The translations under genes were made by a program, and so were the position numbers. Shown here piece after piece: positions 11,754 through 23,514 of a stretch of 64,000 nt of DNA. Every line of letters begins with the position of its first letter. Position 1 is the first letter of the stretch. The notes under the pieces are model-generated. The model worked only from the letters and a program-made list of their open reading frames with translations, was not told the origin of the DNA and ran no database searches. Origin of the DNA: Hippasteria phrygiana (taxonomy: Eukaryota; Echinodermata; Asteroidea; Valvatida; Goniasteridae); contig JAZGUH010000184.1 of NCBI GenBank assembly GCA_037893225.1, positions 1,302,001 through 1,366,000 on the forward strand, read 5' to 3'.

Positions 11754-11866
11754 AGAGCACCGAAGTGATGACGTCAATCAATGCAATGTTTGGAACCAGA
11801 ATACATTCTAAACTGCATGTGTGTAGAACCATTGCCCTGGCAACTGACGTCAGACTTCCGTACTCT
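11754..11866. mobile_element. short foldback MITE
   Basis: AGAGCACCGAAGTGATGACGTCA is imperfectly mirrored by TGACGTCAGACTTCCGTACTCT. It is placed at the end of the segmental duplication. Confidence 0.6.
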
Positions 11867-12859
11867 ATTGAACTAGTCTACATTGCCTGGTTGTAATGGT
11901 TATAAGTACAGGTAACAAAAGTTTACTGTGATTGGCCCGATCGGTTCACAAGTTGACGTTCGCACATGGACGTTATTGCGCAGGTGCAAGGTACGTCACA
12001 AAACAACCTATTAACTAATGCTCCTAGCTCGAACCTCCTCCGTTTGGATGCAAACGATTTCACAAGAACTCAAGATGCATCACCGTGTGTTTTAGCAACT
12101 GGTCGTCCGAGGTAGCCAGCGAATTTTACCCCACACGTGGATAGCACTGAGCGTGCATTGCCATTTAATGCAACGCTAAGAAAGGCAGTCTCCTGAACGT
12201 GGACAAATCCGAATTGGGTCTATCCACAATAATGACCACATTTGATGTGACACGGGAGGGGAATTTGAGATTGTAGTTGATATATAAAATAATTTTCTAT
12301 TGACTTTTGTCACAATACATTCAGTAGCCATCTACAGGTTTGTTTAGCAAACAAAATCATGTTACTGAAATTAGACCTGGGATCATCTTCAAGATGTTTA
12401 TGTTTTGTAACAAACCAAACAAGTAACATTTCTGGACTGAAATTTGTCACGTAATGTTAAAATATCCCAAAATTTGTTATAATTTCCACTGATAACAATC
12501 CTGACATCGTAAGAGATGTAAACTGACCAACATTTCGGAATGTTACTAAATTCCTTTTTCTTTCAGTCAATAATAAAAAAATGTTCGTGCATGTTACAAA
12601 CATAATGTTGTAAAGATGACCCTCTAATTTCATATATCCAGAGTTTTGTCCTATTTGTTGTGTCAGTGTGACCACTAACAGCTCTGGAAAGCATCAGAAT
12701 AACATTTGGGCCAAATAATTGATTTGATGTCCCTCTTCCATGTCTTACTGCCATTGCTATCTTTTGATGCTAAATGGTCGTTTTAGTGTGGACAGCCCCA
12801 TTTAAAACATGACTACGCTGCGCATAGACTGCGCATTGCGCATGCAGTTTGGGATAAAC
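11867..12859. other. no feature seen
   Basis: AT-rich non-coding DNA without clear repeat ends or long frames. Confidence 0.5.
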
Positions 12860-12950
12860 CACTGATCTCTATACTGGAAAGCTCATTGACCGTTGCGCGC
12901 AGTACGGGAAATTGAAGCCAGTAGCTGTCATATTAACACTCCCATTTTAC

Positions 12951-13082
12951 CACTGATCTCTATGTAAGGAGAACGAGGGTGAAAGTAGACCCTGGGGACA
13001 AGCCTTTGACAATTCCATTGTATTGGGAGTGTTAACATGGCGGTCGGTGGCTTCAACTTGAACAGCCAAATCGCTATCAGTG
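12951..13082. mobile_element. CACTGATCTCTAT foldback element, second copy
   Basis: Runs from CACTGATCTCTATGTAAGG to CGCTATCAGTG. A shorter related segment precedes it at 12860-12950. Confidence 0.7.
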
Positions 13083-13348
13083 GGATAAACCCGTACGGAT
13101 AAACGTGGATCGATTTTATGCACAATCGAATGCCAGAACTCGTAACCAAATTGGGAATTTAAAAATGTTCACGCAATTTGCGAAAATATAGAAGAAAAAA
13201 ATACAGATCAGTGAAAGTACAGCCAGAATTGTGATCTGTTAAAAATAAGGTGACTCCCCCCCCCCCCCCCCCCCCCCAAAGTTTTGCTCGTCGAAATTGT
13301 TTTCAGATCTGCGCAGGCGCTTTGTAATTTCGATTTACCTTTATTGCA

Positions 13349-13475
13349 ATTAGCCTTTTAGAGGTATGGCGGACACAATAGGAGGGCGCTATTTGATTTG
13401 GGTAAAACCTGTGTATTTATACCCAAATCAAATAGCGCCCTCCTATTGTGTCCGCCATACCTCTAAAAGGCTAAT
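13349..13475. repeat. near-perfect 56-bp-arm palindrome
   Basis: ATTAGCCTTTTAGAGGTATG through TTTGATTTGGGTA is repeated as an exact reverse complement, with a loop of about 15 bases. The lack of mismatches suggests a recent origin or gene conversion between arms. Confidence 0.93.
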
Positions 13476-13816
13476 GACATACCTTTCTATCGCCAACCCG
13501 TGGTTGGCACATTTTGCCAACCACCTAGTATGGAAGGCCCAACACTGCAAAAATGAAGAATAGTTATTATTTATTTGATTGTTGAAAATCCAAAAGAATC
13601 AACAAAACACTACAAAATACTTGCTAAACATGCCTTCTTCTTATGTAATAATGTGTTAAGAGGAATTTGTTGGACAAATATGTTGCCAACTACCGGTACG
13701 GCTTTAATTCATGTGCTTTTGGCAGCCATCAAACTGGCGCTCAATGTTTACAAACAATAGAAAGGTCTATATAATTAACTGTCATCACGCACGCGCACTA
13801 GTCTGGAAACCAGACC

Positions 13817-14798
13817 TTAAAGAGGAACTAAAACGGCAAAAAATTGTTTGACTTTTTTGACTTATCTGATAGTTTATGCCTCCCCAAAACTAATGTAACA
13901 AGTTTCATGATTCTGAAAAATCAAAAAAAATGTTTTTGAGCCTTTTCTTTCTGAGCCACTTTGACTCGATTCAGAAAAGGCCGAGGTCAACTGCGTGCCG
14001 TATCGCGCGAGTATTGACGTGTAGAAACATATGACGTCACTGTATTATACGACAATGTTTTACGTAGAGTCTGTACGTATTTTTTGTCTAAGGCTAGTAT
14101 TACTTGCTGTGCTTTTTGCTCATGATTCAGGAGTAACACTACGATAAACATATTTTAAAGTGTTGACATCTTTGTGAGACACATTTAGAATTGGGGTTGT
14201 AGGCTTGTTCTTGCTGAAAAGCTAGTTATGAGTCATACTTTCCTTTGTTTGCAGTCGGCTTTTATTGGAACCTGCGCGGTGAGTTGTGTGTGAGCTGATG
14301 CTATACTCTAGTCTGGCGACTTTGCTTATGCAGCCCCCTTTGAGCTCCATTCAGCACTGGGAATCGCAGTAAGGTTAGGTCAGGGTTTTTGTCGCTGTTC
14401 CTCGTGCAACCCCCAACTACACACGATCGAGGCATAATGATTATCTCAGAACCATGCTCATACTGAAATAATATCAAAATTAGACAAAATAGACGGGAAA
14501 ACGGAGGAGTTAGGTCGACAAAAACTCTTCAGCAGCATCAACTCCACGTACGTACATGCATAGTGTTTGGCTGTAGCATCAACCGACTCTACACGTGTAC
14601 GTCACGGGGTCACGTACATACATTTAACATACATAATGAGCTTTCGCGAAACAGGATAAATGGTTCAGAATAACAACCCTGTTTTTTTAAATAAAAAAAT
14701 TCCTCTCGTCTGCAAACATCTCCATCAGTTAAAAGAGTATTTAAACTGTCGGAAAAGTCCAAAAAGTCAAAAAAATTGCCGTTTTAGTTCCTCTTTAA
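13817..14798. mobile_element. 983-bp TTAA-flanked DNA transposon without transposase
   Basis: Terminal inverted repeats TTAAAGAGGAACTAAAACGG (about 40 bp) are mirrored at CCGTTTTAGTTCCTCTTTAA. TTAA at each edge fits a piggyBac-like target. The interior has no long ORF. Confidence 0.82.
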
Positions 14799-14829
14799 TG
14801 AATGTGACCATTCTCAACGATACGTAGGT

Positions 14830-15152
14830 CCGGTACACGGATCTCTATAAACTGGATTGGCTGCGAAGCTCCGCGATTGAAGCCACCGCGCGGCCATCTT
14901 GCTATATTCAAAACAATGGGCGTTTACCAAGCCCCTGGCTTCAGCTCCGTCTCCGAATTAAGCCCATTGCCAAACTGCATCCATGCAAGCAGTTTGTGAA
15001 TGGGCTGAAGTTGGAGACGGAGCTGAAGCCTTGAGCTTGGAAAACGGCCATTGTTTTGAATATAGCAAGATGGCCGCGTGGTGGCTTCAATTCACGCATA
15101 GGCAATCACTGCTGCGCTGCCAATCCAGTGTATAGAGATCAGTGGTCCGGTA
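14830..15152 (-). mobile_element. 310-bp palindromic element, copy 1
   Basis: Arms of about 150 bp: GGATCTCTATAAACTGGATT to CCATTGCCAAACTGCATCC, then the mirror. Both arms contain CTATATTCAAAACAATGG and CAAGATGGCCGCG. Copy 2 is at 19723-20034 in the opposite orientation. Confidence 0.88.
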
Positions 15153-15527
15153 GCCGCCAGTGTCAGATTTCGTCAACATTAGGATGTTATCTTTAATAAG
15201 AAGGCACTCAACAATAAATTGTCTGTCACGTATGTTGTCGATCCTAACATTTAAAAAATTGAAATCGAAGATAAACAAATCAATGCCATACTCTTGCAGT
15301 ATTGTGCCGATCGGATCTGCCAAGAATATTTTTTGAATGTTGCTACTGATGACGTCACTTGGACTGACATATTACGTCATGATCTATTTTAAACCGTTGC
15401 GACGACCCGACCTGGGAATTTTCAGGTCATGACTACGCTCTGTCACGGATGTTACGGAGCAAGCCGTATGAGGGAGTTGTACTATCGTTGTGCCCAACAC
15501 AACTATGGCCTAATATCATGGGCGGCG

Positions 15528-15645
15528 ATCCCGGGGGGCGGGGGAACATGTCCCCCAGTATTTTGGGGGAGGGGACGGCTGTGGCAGTGCCCCATGATAA
15601 TTTCCCCCCGCCCCAGCCTTGACGAGAAATCGCCGCCGCTGCCTA
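15528..15645 (+). repeat. second copy of the poly-G-linked repeat
   Basis: GGGGGAACATGTCCCCCAGT, GGGGACGGCTGTGGCAGTGC and CCTTGACGAGAAATCGCCGC. Confidence 0.6.
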
Positions 15646-15841
15646 ATGTATTAATTATTGTACATTGGCCGCACAAGATGCAGCAGGCTTGTGCTGGGCA
15701 AATGTAGAATAATTAATCGTTTAATCGCGGTAAGACATCGTCACTCACGATATACTATCACAATACTGTCTCGATGTTACGTCCAAGAAAGTATTCGACC
15801 TGATTTCGACCGGTTTGTAATTAACAACGATTATCACAATT

Positions 15842-16070
15842 ACTACACTGTAAAAACAGTGTTTAGCAAGAAAACACTTTTCTAAACACTCTCTTGCTAT
15901 CAGTTTGTAAACACGTTTACATACTAAACATGTTTAGCGTGTTGACGGATAGTGTTTAGCCATTGAACACTGATGTTTAGGAATTGGACAGGTACTGTTC
16001 AGCTTCTAAACATGTTTACAAACTGATAGCAAGATTGTGTTTAATTGCTAAACACAGTTTTTAGAGTGTA
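15842..16070. mobile_element. foldback MITE, CACTGTAAAAAC ends
   Basis: TACACTGTAAAAACAGTGTT and the inner TCTTGCTATCAGTTTGTAAA are mirrored at TTTACAAACTGATAGCAAGA and AACACAGTTTTTAGAGTGTA. Rich in GTTTAG/CTAAAC words. Confidence 0.82.
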
Positions 16071-16206
16071 GGCAATCCCTATTAATCACAAGTAATCAAG
16101 ATTAGTTGTTATCGTTGTTAGTACATAATGGTAAAATAGTAATGACTGATGGTATCTTGCATGGATAATACCTCAGTGTATAACTGCCACAATATTATTA
16201 TATTAA

Positions 16207-16363
16207 GGGGATAGACGTGTGATGAACTGGTCTTTACCACGTCAATAATAACCGAGGAGGGGCGTAGCCACTGTTAATGGACCGAGCCGAAGGTGAGGTC
16301 TATTAACAGTGGCCACGATCCTTCGAGGTAATGGTAAAGGTCGGGTTATCACACTTTTATCCC
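16207..16363. mobile_element. foldback MITE
   Basis: GGGGATAGACGTGTGATGAAC and CCACTGTTAAT are mirrored by ATTAACAGTGG and TTATCACACTTTTATCCC. Confidence 0.7.
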
Positions 16364-16539
16364 ATTCAGAAATGCCTCCTTATGAGGAAAGCAAAGACCT
16401 CCTGTAAAAATGGACAAAATGTGAAGATTTTTCACCCCACATTTTCTTCGATTTACAAAATGTTTAAATGCGTATCAGCCTTATGTACGCGTGAATGCGC
16501 TCTAATGTAAGGTTAAGTTTTCACCTCGGCTTCATGTTT

Positions 16540-17215
16540 CTTGAATGTGGAAATCCGCCCCAAAGACCAGTGGTACGGGAGGATTTTACCGATGTCGCAA
16601 ATTTTATCGCACATTTCTTTGCAGATTTCGGCCGTGGATTCAACCGCAGACTCAAAATCTCAAACGCATCAAGTAAAAGGTGGTCAACGAATATATTCTG
16701 CATGCTCAAAATTTATAGAAGACCGATTACGTTCACTAATTAGCTTCTAATTAAAGGGCTAATGAGAACTTTCCATTCAAAAGTGCAGAAAACTGCATTT
16801 TGTTGACAATACGGCAGTGTTGCCAACAAAATGCAGTTTTCTGCACTTTTGAATAAACAGTTCTCATTAGCTATTTAGCTAAATTTTTAGTATTATATTC
16901 GTTATTTAGAATATGCCTAAAAAACGTGTAATTCTGCTAAAACCTTCAACTTCATTTTGTTGATGGAACCCAAAAGAAGCACATTCTGTTGACCACCTTT
17001 TACTTGATGCGTTTGAGATTTTGAGTCTGCTGCTGAATCCACGGCCGAAATCTGTAAAGAAATTGCGACATCGCAAATATCTGCGCAGAAATCTGCGATA
17101 AAATGTGCGGTAAAATGTGCGACATGCAGAAATCTGCGATAAAATGTGCAACATCGCAGAAATCTGCGCAGAAATGTGCGATAAAATGTGCGACATAGCA
17201 GAAATGGCTAATAGC
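16540..17215. repeat. large nested inverted repeat
   Basis: Outer arms 16590-16720 and 16975-17100 are inverted (GCATCAAGTAAAAGGTGGTC / GACCACCTTTTACTTGATGC). An inner palindrome at 16758-16873 has arms CAAAAGTGCAGAAAACTGCA and its reverse complement. The right arm is extended by repeats of AAATCTGCGATAAAATGTGC. Confidence 0.85.
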
Positions 17216-17511
17216 ATCTAGTAATTAAGTGTAGTAATTTATAACGTTTGAACTTTAAAGCAATTGGGAACTCGAGGTCTATTCTATTTTCAACTTTCGT
17301 CCGTTCCCCTTCAGTTTATTTATCCAGGTTTTAAGGAAGGGGAAAAACTTTTTTTCTGCAATGTGCCACAAATTTCGTTCAGCCTTATTTTTAACGGGGT
17401 TGGGGAGGTAGTAAATGGCTCTTTCAATTAATGAAAACAAGTGAAGTAGTTAACTAAAAAAAATGAGATGTATGGTTCTTAATGGAACCAGAGGTGTAAA
17501 AACTGACCGTC

Positions 17512-17629
17512 AAGGCCGGTTCATACTTCAAGCGAATTCGCCTGGGTAACGGCGAACGTCACACTAACAGGAGTTGACGTCACAAAATTTGCTTCGCTTT
17601 CGCATTCGCGTGAAGTATGAACCGGCCTT
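17512..17629. mobile_element. MITE with AAGGCCGGTTCATACTTCA ends
   Basis: Perfectly mirrored ends AAGGCCGGTTCATACTTCA / TGAAGTATGAACCGGCCTT. Related to 41218-41399. Confidence 0.88.
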
Positions 17630-17701
17630 CATCGGGAGAATAATGATTTTTATTTTAGGTCACATTCTTGACCAAATGAGGTCGCTTTGTTATAGAAGCG
17701 T

Positions 17702-18055
17702 ATAGATAGAGAGTTGCGACAACTTCTGACTTTGGACCTAAGATGGCCGCTCATTATGCGGACAGTGTAGCGTGCGCCTATTGTTTTACCATGTGCACTA
17801 ATATTCATCAATTAGTCCCACGTTTGGGATCCTTTGTGGCACAACTCCCTCGATCTACGGCTTTGGCCCATATCACAGCCGTAGATAGAGTTGCGACAAC
17901 GTCTGACTTTGGCCTAAAGATGGCCGCTCATTATGTGTGCAATGGCGCATGCGGCCATTGTTTACCAACTGTTTATGCGCACTGATGCATAATCCGCCAT
18001 GTTTGGTCCCACGTTTGGGACCCCTCATGTCACAAGTCTATCTACGGCTCTGGCC
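17702..18055 (+). repeat. two tandem copies of a 178-bp unit
   Basis: AGAGTTGCGACAAC...GATGGCCGCTCATTATG...GTCCCACGTTTGGGA occurs at 17711 and again at 17889, separated by CTACGGCTTTGGCCC. Confidence 0.85.
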
Positions 18056-19560
18056 CTTCTAGGAGTGTAAAAGACTAATGTTATTTCATGAATATTGAAG
18101 TAACTTCATGTTGTTTTAATAAATCTACAAATGACTTCCTGTTTGATTTTATTGAAGCATTGTTACTAAATATCAAAATTTACTTCTGTAATCAATAAAA
18201 GTGTCGTTGCAGCGCCCTCGTTTGTTCAGAAATATGAATGCTGTATGGAATAAAATATATATTATTTTCGCATAGGGCCTTTTTAAGTAATTGTTATTTG
18301 TTGTCATCAAATGTGTTTCTTTAATCTCCGCAAATTGAGTAGCACATGGCATCACTCATTTTCAATTCAATTTAATATGTTAACTTGTAAACAACAAACG
18401 TAAATATTAAAGATATACCCTTTGTGTTCTTTTCGAGTTTTATCTCGGAAAATATTTTTGTTGTTTTAAATTGCTATTTTTTGTAGCAATGCAAAAGCTC
18501 TTCACTTTTAAACGAGACATCGAACCAACAAAATCCTCTCGTGTTAGTTATCGAGTACATGTAATTATTTTCAAAATGTAGCCCCACAATAAAAGTTCCT
18601 CTAGCATGGGCGTTAAACACGGGAGGGATGGGGGTATATATCCTCCCCACTTTTTGACCAGGGGGATGGACCATTGGATCACCCCCCCCCCCCCCCCAGA
18701 TTTGTATGGTGAGAAACAAAAAACTGCTGATTTCGAGGTTATCTTGTAACTTTCCAACAGTCAAAATGTATAAAAACGGAAAACAAACATATACAAACTT
18801 TAAAATTAATGCACCGTTGTGTTGTCAGGCATCGGGACATAAGTGTGCACCCATGCATTAAGATGTACACAGCCTTTGTATTATGAACAGCGCCCGCTAG
18901 TGTTATATTGTCTCCAGCCCCCCCCCCCCCCCCCCCCGCCCCCACTTTTCGAATTTCTTTGGTAGGCCTGGATTTTGGTCACCCCCACCCCTCGCCCCCC
19001 CCCCCCCCACGGGGCGCCACTGTACATGTAGGGTATATCTTCCAGAATGTTTCAAAAGCTCAAAATAGAAAACAAAATGCTTTTTCATTTTAAATAAAGT
19101 ATACAATAAGAAAAATTGTTATAAGAGTAGAATTTGTTGGAGAGCATGGAGAGTACTTAGTATCTTTATCAGTAGTATAAAGTTATTACCATGTATCAGA
19201 AATGTTTACGCACTAGTTGGCGCATGGTGGAAGTAACTTTTTGTTTTCAAAAAAATCTGTGACGAATGTTACATTGTTGCTTCACATTTTTCGGCCGTCC
19301 ACGATAATTCTGGACATGTTTGACTTCAACAGAATAATCTTATTCCATTTTTAGAAATTGTTTTATCAAAATAAATAGCAAGTATTTACTGAGGTGAAGG
19401 GTCATCCGCGAAGGGTCATCTGTAAAAAGTGACGTAGCTAGAGAGGGGCAAGGTGCTACTGTCCCCTGTGAGAACCGTTGTCCCTCCCCCTTTGCGAAAA
19501 CTTGGAAAAGTGTCTGTTTTTGTTTTCCAGAATTTGTAAAGGGGATGACGCAGGCGTCGT
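18056..19560. other. no gene; several poly-C runs
   Basis: Poly-C runs near 18682, 18919 and 18998 with flanking GGGATGG/CCACTTTT wording. Otherwise unremarkable AT-rich DNA. Confidence 0.5.
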
Positions 19561-19722
19561 TCTGGGCCAAATTCCATGGCTCTGCTAACCACAGCTTTTC
19601 CGCGCTTACGATCACCATTTTGCGCTAACAGCGCTATTGGAAAAATTCTGCGCTAACCCTGTAAGCACAGAATTCTTAGTTACGGGGTGTACGCATGCTC
19701 AGGGGCCAAAATTCCCTTCTAA

Positions 19723-20034
19723 CCACTGATCTCTATACACTGGATTGGCAGCGCAGCAGTGATTGCCTATGCGTGAATTGAAGCCACCACGCGGCCATCT
19801 TGCTATATTCAAAACAATGGTCGTTTTCCAAGCTCCAGGCTTCAGCTCCGCCTCAAACTTCAGCCCATTCACAAACTGCATGCATGGATGCAGTTTGGCA
19901 ATGGGCTGAATTCGGAGACGGAGCTGAAGCCAGGGGCTTGGGAAACGGCCATTGTTTTGAATATAGCAAGATGGCCGCGCGGTGGCTTCAATCGCGGAGC
20001 TTCGCAGCCAATCCAGTTTATAGAGATCAGTGCT
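19723..20034 (+). mobile_element. 310-bp palindromic element, copy 2 (nested)
   Basis: Near-identical to copy 1 in reverse orientation, from CACTGATCTCTATACACTGG to TTATAGAGATCAGTG. It is inserted in an older inverted repeat whose arms lie at 19563-19590 (GGGCCAAATTCCATGGCTCT) and 20110-20136. Confidence 0.88.
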
Positions 20035-20136
20035 TCTAACGCGTGAAATACGCGTGAAATACTGTAGCAGATTTTTCTGCTACAGTAAGCGGGGATTTTT
20101 CGCTAACGGTAAGCAGAGCCATGAAATTGGGCCTTG

Positions 20137-20904
20137 TAATTTGTATGCGTTCTGTGTGTTCTGGCCCAGGTTGGACGTCATGGTCTTCGTTGCATTGCAA
20201 CGCAGTGAAGTGAGGGGGTCCACTTGAGGGGGCCCATGTGTGTTCGTATACAAGTACCGCACACAATGGGAATAATGCGATCCCACAAGTTGGTCTTTGT
20301 GCACAGGAGGCCCAGAAGAGAAATTCTAAAGATTAGGGATAATGGGAGCATAATGCAATGTCCCCATGAATATGTGTGGGTGGGTGTGTGTGAGTTTGTT
20401 TTTGCATATAGGGGACCTTAGAGGACAATAGGGTCCCGGTTGAGAAAGGTCCCCGTTAAAAAATCGTGTACAAAACCAATGCCAAAAAAATTATAGTATG
20501 AACAATAGGAGGGCAATAGGAGGTCCCGATTGAAGGTGTTTACACACTGTGTGTACGTATGTGTGTATAAAGGCTATTGAAAACACTATCAAATGAAACA
20601 AATTTCAAAGTATTTTGCGGCACCCCAACCCCCCAAAAAGGGACACTTTTTGCGAAAATGTATAAAATTTGGTCTTGAAAATCTGAATAAAAAATTTGAC
20701 TTGCCCCCCGCTTTGAAAGTGCCCCCCCCCCCCAAAAAAAAAAAAAAAACGTGGCTATGGTACTGTATGTAAACAAAATTGTGTGGTTGGCATGTATCTA
20801 ATTAATAATTAAAAAATCCACGATTGAAATGATATTTGTGAAATTTGTCCTTTTTGTCCTGCTATATAGGCCTAAACCGGATAAATTGTCAGTATCTATA
20901 TTCG
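20137..20904. other. no feature seen
   Basis: Non-coding; it includes a C9/A16 stretch near 20724-20749. Confidence 0.45.
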
Positions 20905-21110
20905 GATGGGCGCTAGTCAGAAGTCATACATTTGGGAGACCGCCAACATAGGGCAAGATAGCTCAGTTGGTAGAGCGCCGGTATGGTAACCCGGAGGTCG
21001 TAGGTTTGAATCCCGCTCATGCCAGTTTCTTTGTTCACTTTGAAAATGTATTCAAATTTACCTAGTCAGTTTCCCTTGTGGATTGTTTGCACCATAAATA
21101 AATATTCATA
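20905..21110 (+). mobile_element. half copy of the tRNA-like element
   Basis: Core 20951-21024 (GGGCAAGATAGCTCAGTTGG, later GGTTTGAATCC) preceded by the shared centre GGGCGCTAGTCAGAAGTCAT. No left arm is present. The acceptor and T stems pair poorly, so this is a SINE-type relic and not a tRNA gene. Confidence 0.78.
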
Positions 21111-21458
21111 TTTTCTTGATTCTTAGCCAATCAGAGTGCTCCGTCCAAATTCGGTAGCAGGCAATGGTGTCTTGCGCACACGAAAGTTGCAGATTGTTCA
21201 AGTCGGTAATTGACAGTCGATGCACACGCATCTTGGGGCCGAGGTTGCACAGAACGTTCCACCGCGCGCTACACGTAACGCCTAAGAAATGCGGTGTAAG
21301 TATTACAATACGCGGCGGCGCAGGCTGACTAGGTTTTTTTGCTTCTCAGTTATTCAGAGGTCGGAGACGGAGCCGAAGCCGAGACGAAGCCAGCGTTTCG
21401 AAAACCCCTTTTAAATTGATTTCAAGTCTAGCCTTTATGGTCCTCGCTTCTGAACAGT

Positions 21459-22194
21459 GGGTGCGTTCGAGTAGCTTACCCGGATCGACTCGGGTGAAGG
21501 TAGACGGGTCAGCCACGAGAGCTGGGCTAATAGAACGCTCAAACGCCCTCTCCTGTTAATGTTACCTAGAGTCTGCGATTGTGTAGTTACGGACACCTCT
21601 TTATATTTGATCCATTTCGAGTCAAGGTTGTTTTTATCATTCCAAAGTGAATTTATCAACCTAAAGTATACTCCTCTCAATTCTAATGACATAATTTTGT
21701 TGTAATTCTGAAAATGCAATTTTCTTACGTGTTTTGAGGTTGGTGTTGCGAATCAGTGCAGTCGTCGCCATCTTTATTTTCGTGTTGCGTTTTGTCATCT
21801 TCGTTGTCGTTTTACCCAAGAATTTCCCACAAAAACATTTATAACTCTGCCCTCTATCTACGACATACCTGTTGGTTTTTAATGTCGCAATCTAGTTTGC
21901 TAAGTCCAATAACTTAAAAGTGGATTTTGTTCTCTTATAGGAACAGTCCTTAACTACACAATCGCCCTTGAGGTCAGCCATTTTTTAATTACCCGTTTCA
22001 GTAGAATTTTTAGGTAGTCAGACTTAACTACGCATGCGTGTGACGTATTCCACTAGTGACTCTGCTCCGCGAGCAGGGTCTGTGGTGGCTGACCCGAGTG
22101 AGCCCCGGGTATGATGTCAGTCTTGTCAGACCTAATCGAACGGCACGGGGCTAACCCGAGTCGACCCGGGTGAGCTACTCGATCGAACGCACCC
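21459..22194. mobile_element. 735-bp transposon with GGGTGCGTTCGA ends
   Basis: GGGTGCGTTCGAGTAGCTTA and CCCGGATCGACTCGGGT are mirrored by ACCCGAGTCGACCCGGG and TGAGCTACTCGATCGAACGC. No transposase is present. Confidence 0.83.
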
Positions 22195-22261
22195 AATAAT
22201 GTGTACCAGCGGGATGCCGCGTTTCGCGCGGCACCTGCTATGCGTACCGGTACTACCGTAC

Positions 22262-22537
22262 ATCGTGTCAAAAATGGGATCAGGTTGGTGTAGTACTGTT
22301 GTACTTTCCTTGCCTTCTACCACTGTGACCCCGGTTCGAATCCCAGCTGGGGCCAACATGTGGATTGGGTTTTCAGTCCCCACCTGATTCCGTGGGTTTT
22401 CTCCAGAATTATTCTGTGGGGTTTTCCTCCCACGTCTAAAACTGTAACCTCCTTCCTCATCTTCTATCAGGGACCCCACTGGAAATAAGTCGAAAGACTT
22501 TCGTGGGCTATCCCGGCTGAATGCCGAATAATAATTA
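22262..22537 (+). mobile_element. tRNA-headed SINE
   Basis: The head has a B box (GGTTCGAATCCCAGC), followed by a body with GTGGGTTTTCTCCAG and GGTTTTCCTCCCACGTCTAA, a wording seen in many marine-invertebrate SINEs, and a tail of AATAATAATT. The family name is not recognised. Confidence 0.72.
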
Positions 22538-23129
22538 TTTTTTTAAGTTGCTATTTGTAAAGTACATGTATATGAAATCTTGGGTGTGATATCGTGTAAA
22601 CAGCATGATGTTTCTGCGCATGATCCATGGAGTGGGAAGAGTGGTGGCTAAAGTACGATGGATGAGTAAATTGTTTAAACGATTGGGCAGGCTGAGTTCC
22701 GTTTGGGATGCTGACATTGAGATTACTGTGAAAGAAGTGTTGTAGGCAATTTGTGGTGAGGCGTGAGTAGCGTGGTATTTGATGGACCCTGTATGGGGTT
22801 GGATGGGGAATGGCATTCTAATGCGTGTATATGGTACCGGTTTGTGCTAAATTGAAAGGGGGTAGGCCTATGTTAAAGGAAACATGCTTCTCAAATTGAC
22901 CGGATCACATTTTATTTCATAAATAACCCTTTCACTACCATGGGCTCCGCTTGGCACCAAAGTTCCACGCCACTTCCTTACCGTGGCTCCTTTTGGCACC
23001 AAGCTCATGTTGTATTTGGCGAAAATGTGAATAGCGCCCCCTATCGACAAAAAGGCGATCTCGCATCTGCGCGTGCACCGCGACCGTAGTTTGAAACATT
23101 CCAGATCACAGTTATGTGAATATAAATAA

Positions 23130-23360
23130 TTGTTTCTCCACCTCCTCCCCCTCGCCGCCCCTCCCCCCCCCCCCAATACCCCTCCCCCATCCTCCCTTCT
23201 TCTCCCACTCATCTCCCTTCCCACTCATCTCCCTTCCCACTCATCCCCCTCCCCCCCCGCCCCCCCAATGCAATGTTGATAGGGGTGGGAGAATTAGCCG
23301 GTTTGCCTGCACACCCAATTTCACACAACCTTGAACGGGGGGGGGGGGGGGGGGGGGGTG
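23130..23360 (+). repeat. C/CT-rich low-complexity DNA and poly-G run
   Basis: CCTCCCCCTC/CCCACTCATCTCCCTTC repeats, then a G run of about 20. It ends just before the left edge of the retroelement. Confidence 0.85.
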
Positions 23361-23382
23361 GGAGATTGGCGGGTCTATCCTG

Positions 23383-23514
23383 ATCTCATCTCATCCCCAA
23401 TACCTACAAACATGCACTGTACAAAATATATTTGCATATTATATTATATTTTATTCCATGTTTTACACTTTGCTGGATGACGGTCCCCCACGCCGGGATT
23501 CACCGCTCCAATAT
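23383..23514 (-). repeat. retroelement split direct repeat B2
   Basis: Same 132 bp as B1; marks the 3' end of the element on the minus strand. The 760 bases between it and A2 contain no recognised gene. Confidence 0.9.

Larger units (their letters stand above)
10015..11757 (+). repeat. segmental duplication of GPCR intron, exon 2 and 3' flank
   Basis: Blocks in the same order as 8370-9450 plus 9876-9940: an upstream block (10020-10250 against 8375-8590), a middle block (11315-11440 against 8805-8905), the exon copy, then GATCTGGACCGGTAGAG and GTTGGACTTATCTTG-like flank. Exon 1 was not copied. The copy carries an extra insertion at about 10250-11200 (hAT-like repeat) and lacks the two MITEs at 9450-9860. 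Confidence 0.82.

Noticed and set aside
16906..17217. 103-codon minus-strand frame with repeated ILSHISAQISA peptide
   Set aside because: Translation of the tandem repeat in the right arm of an inverted repeat.
20951..21024. tRNA gene (A and B boxes present)
   Set aside because: Acceptor and T stems do not pair properly, the sequence continues into a repeat body, and four more copies occur in palindromic elements. Treated as SINE-type.
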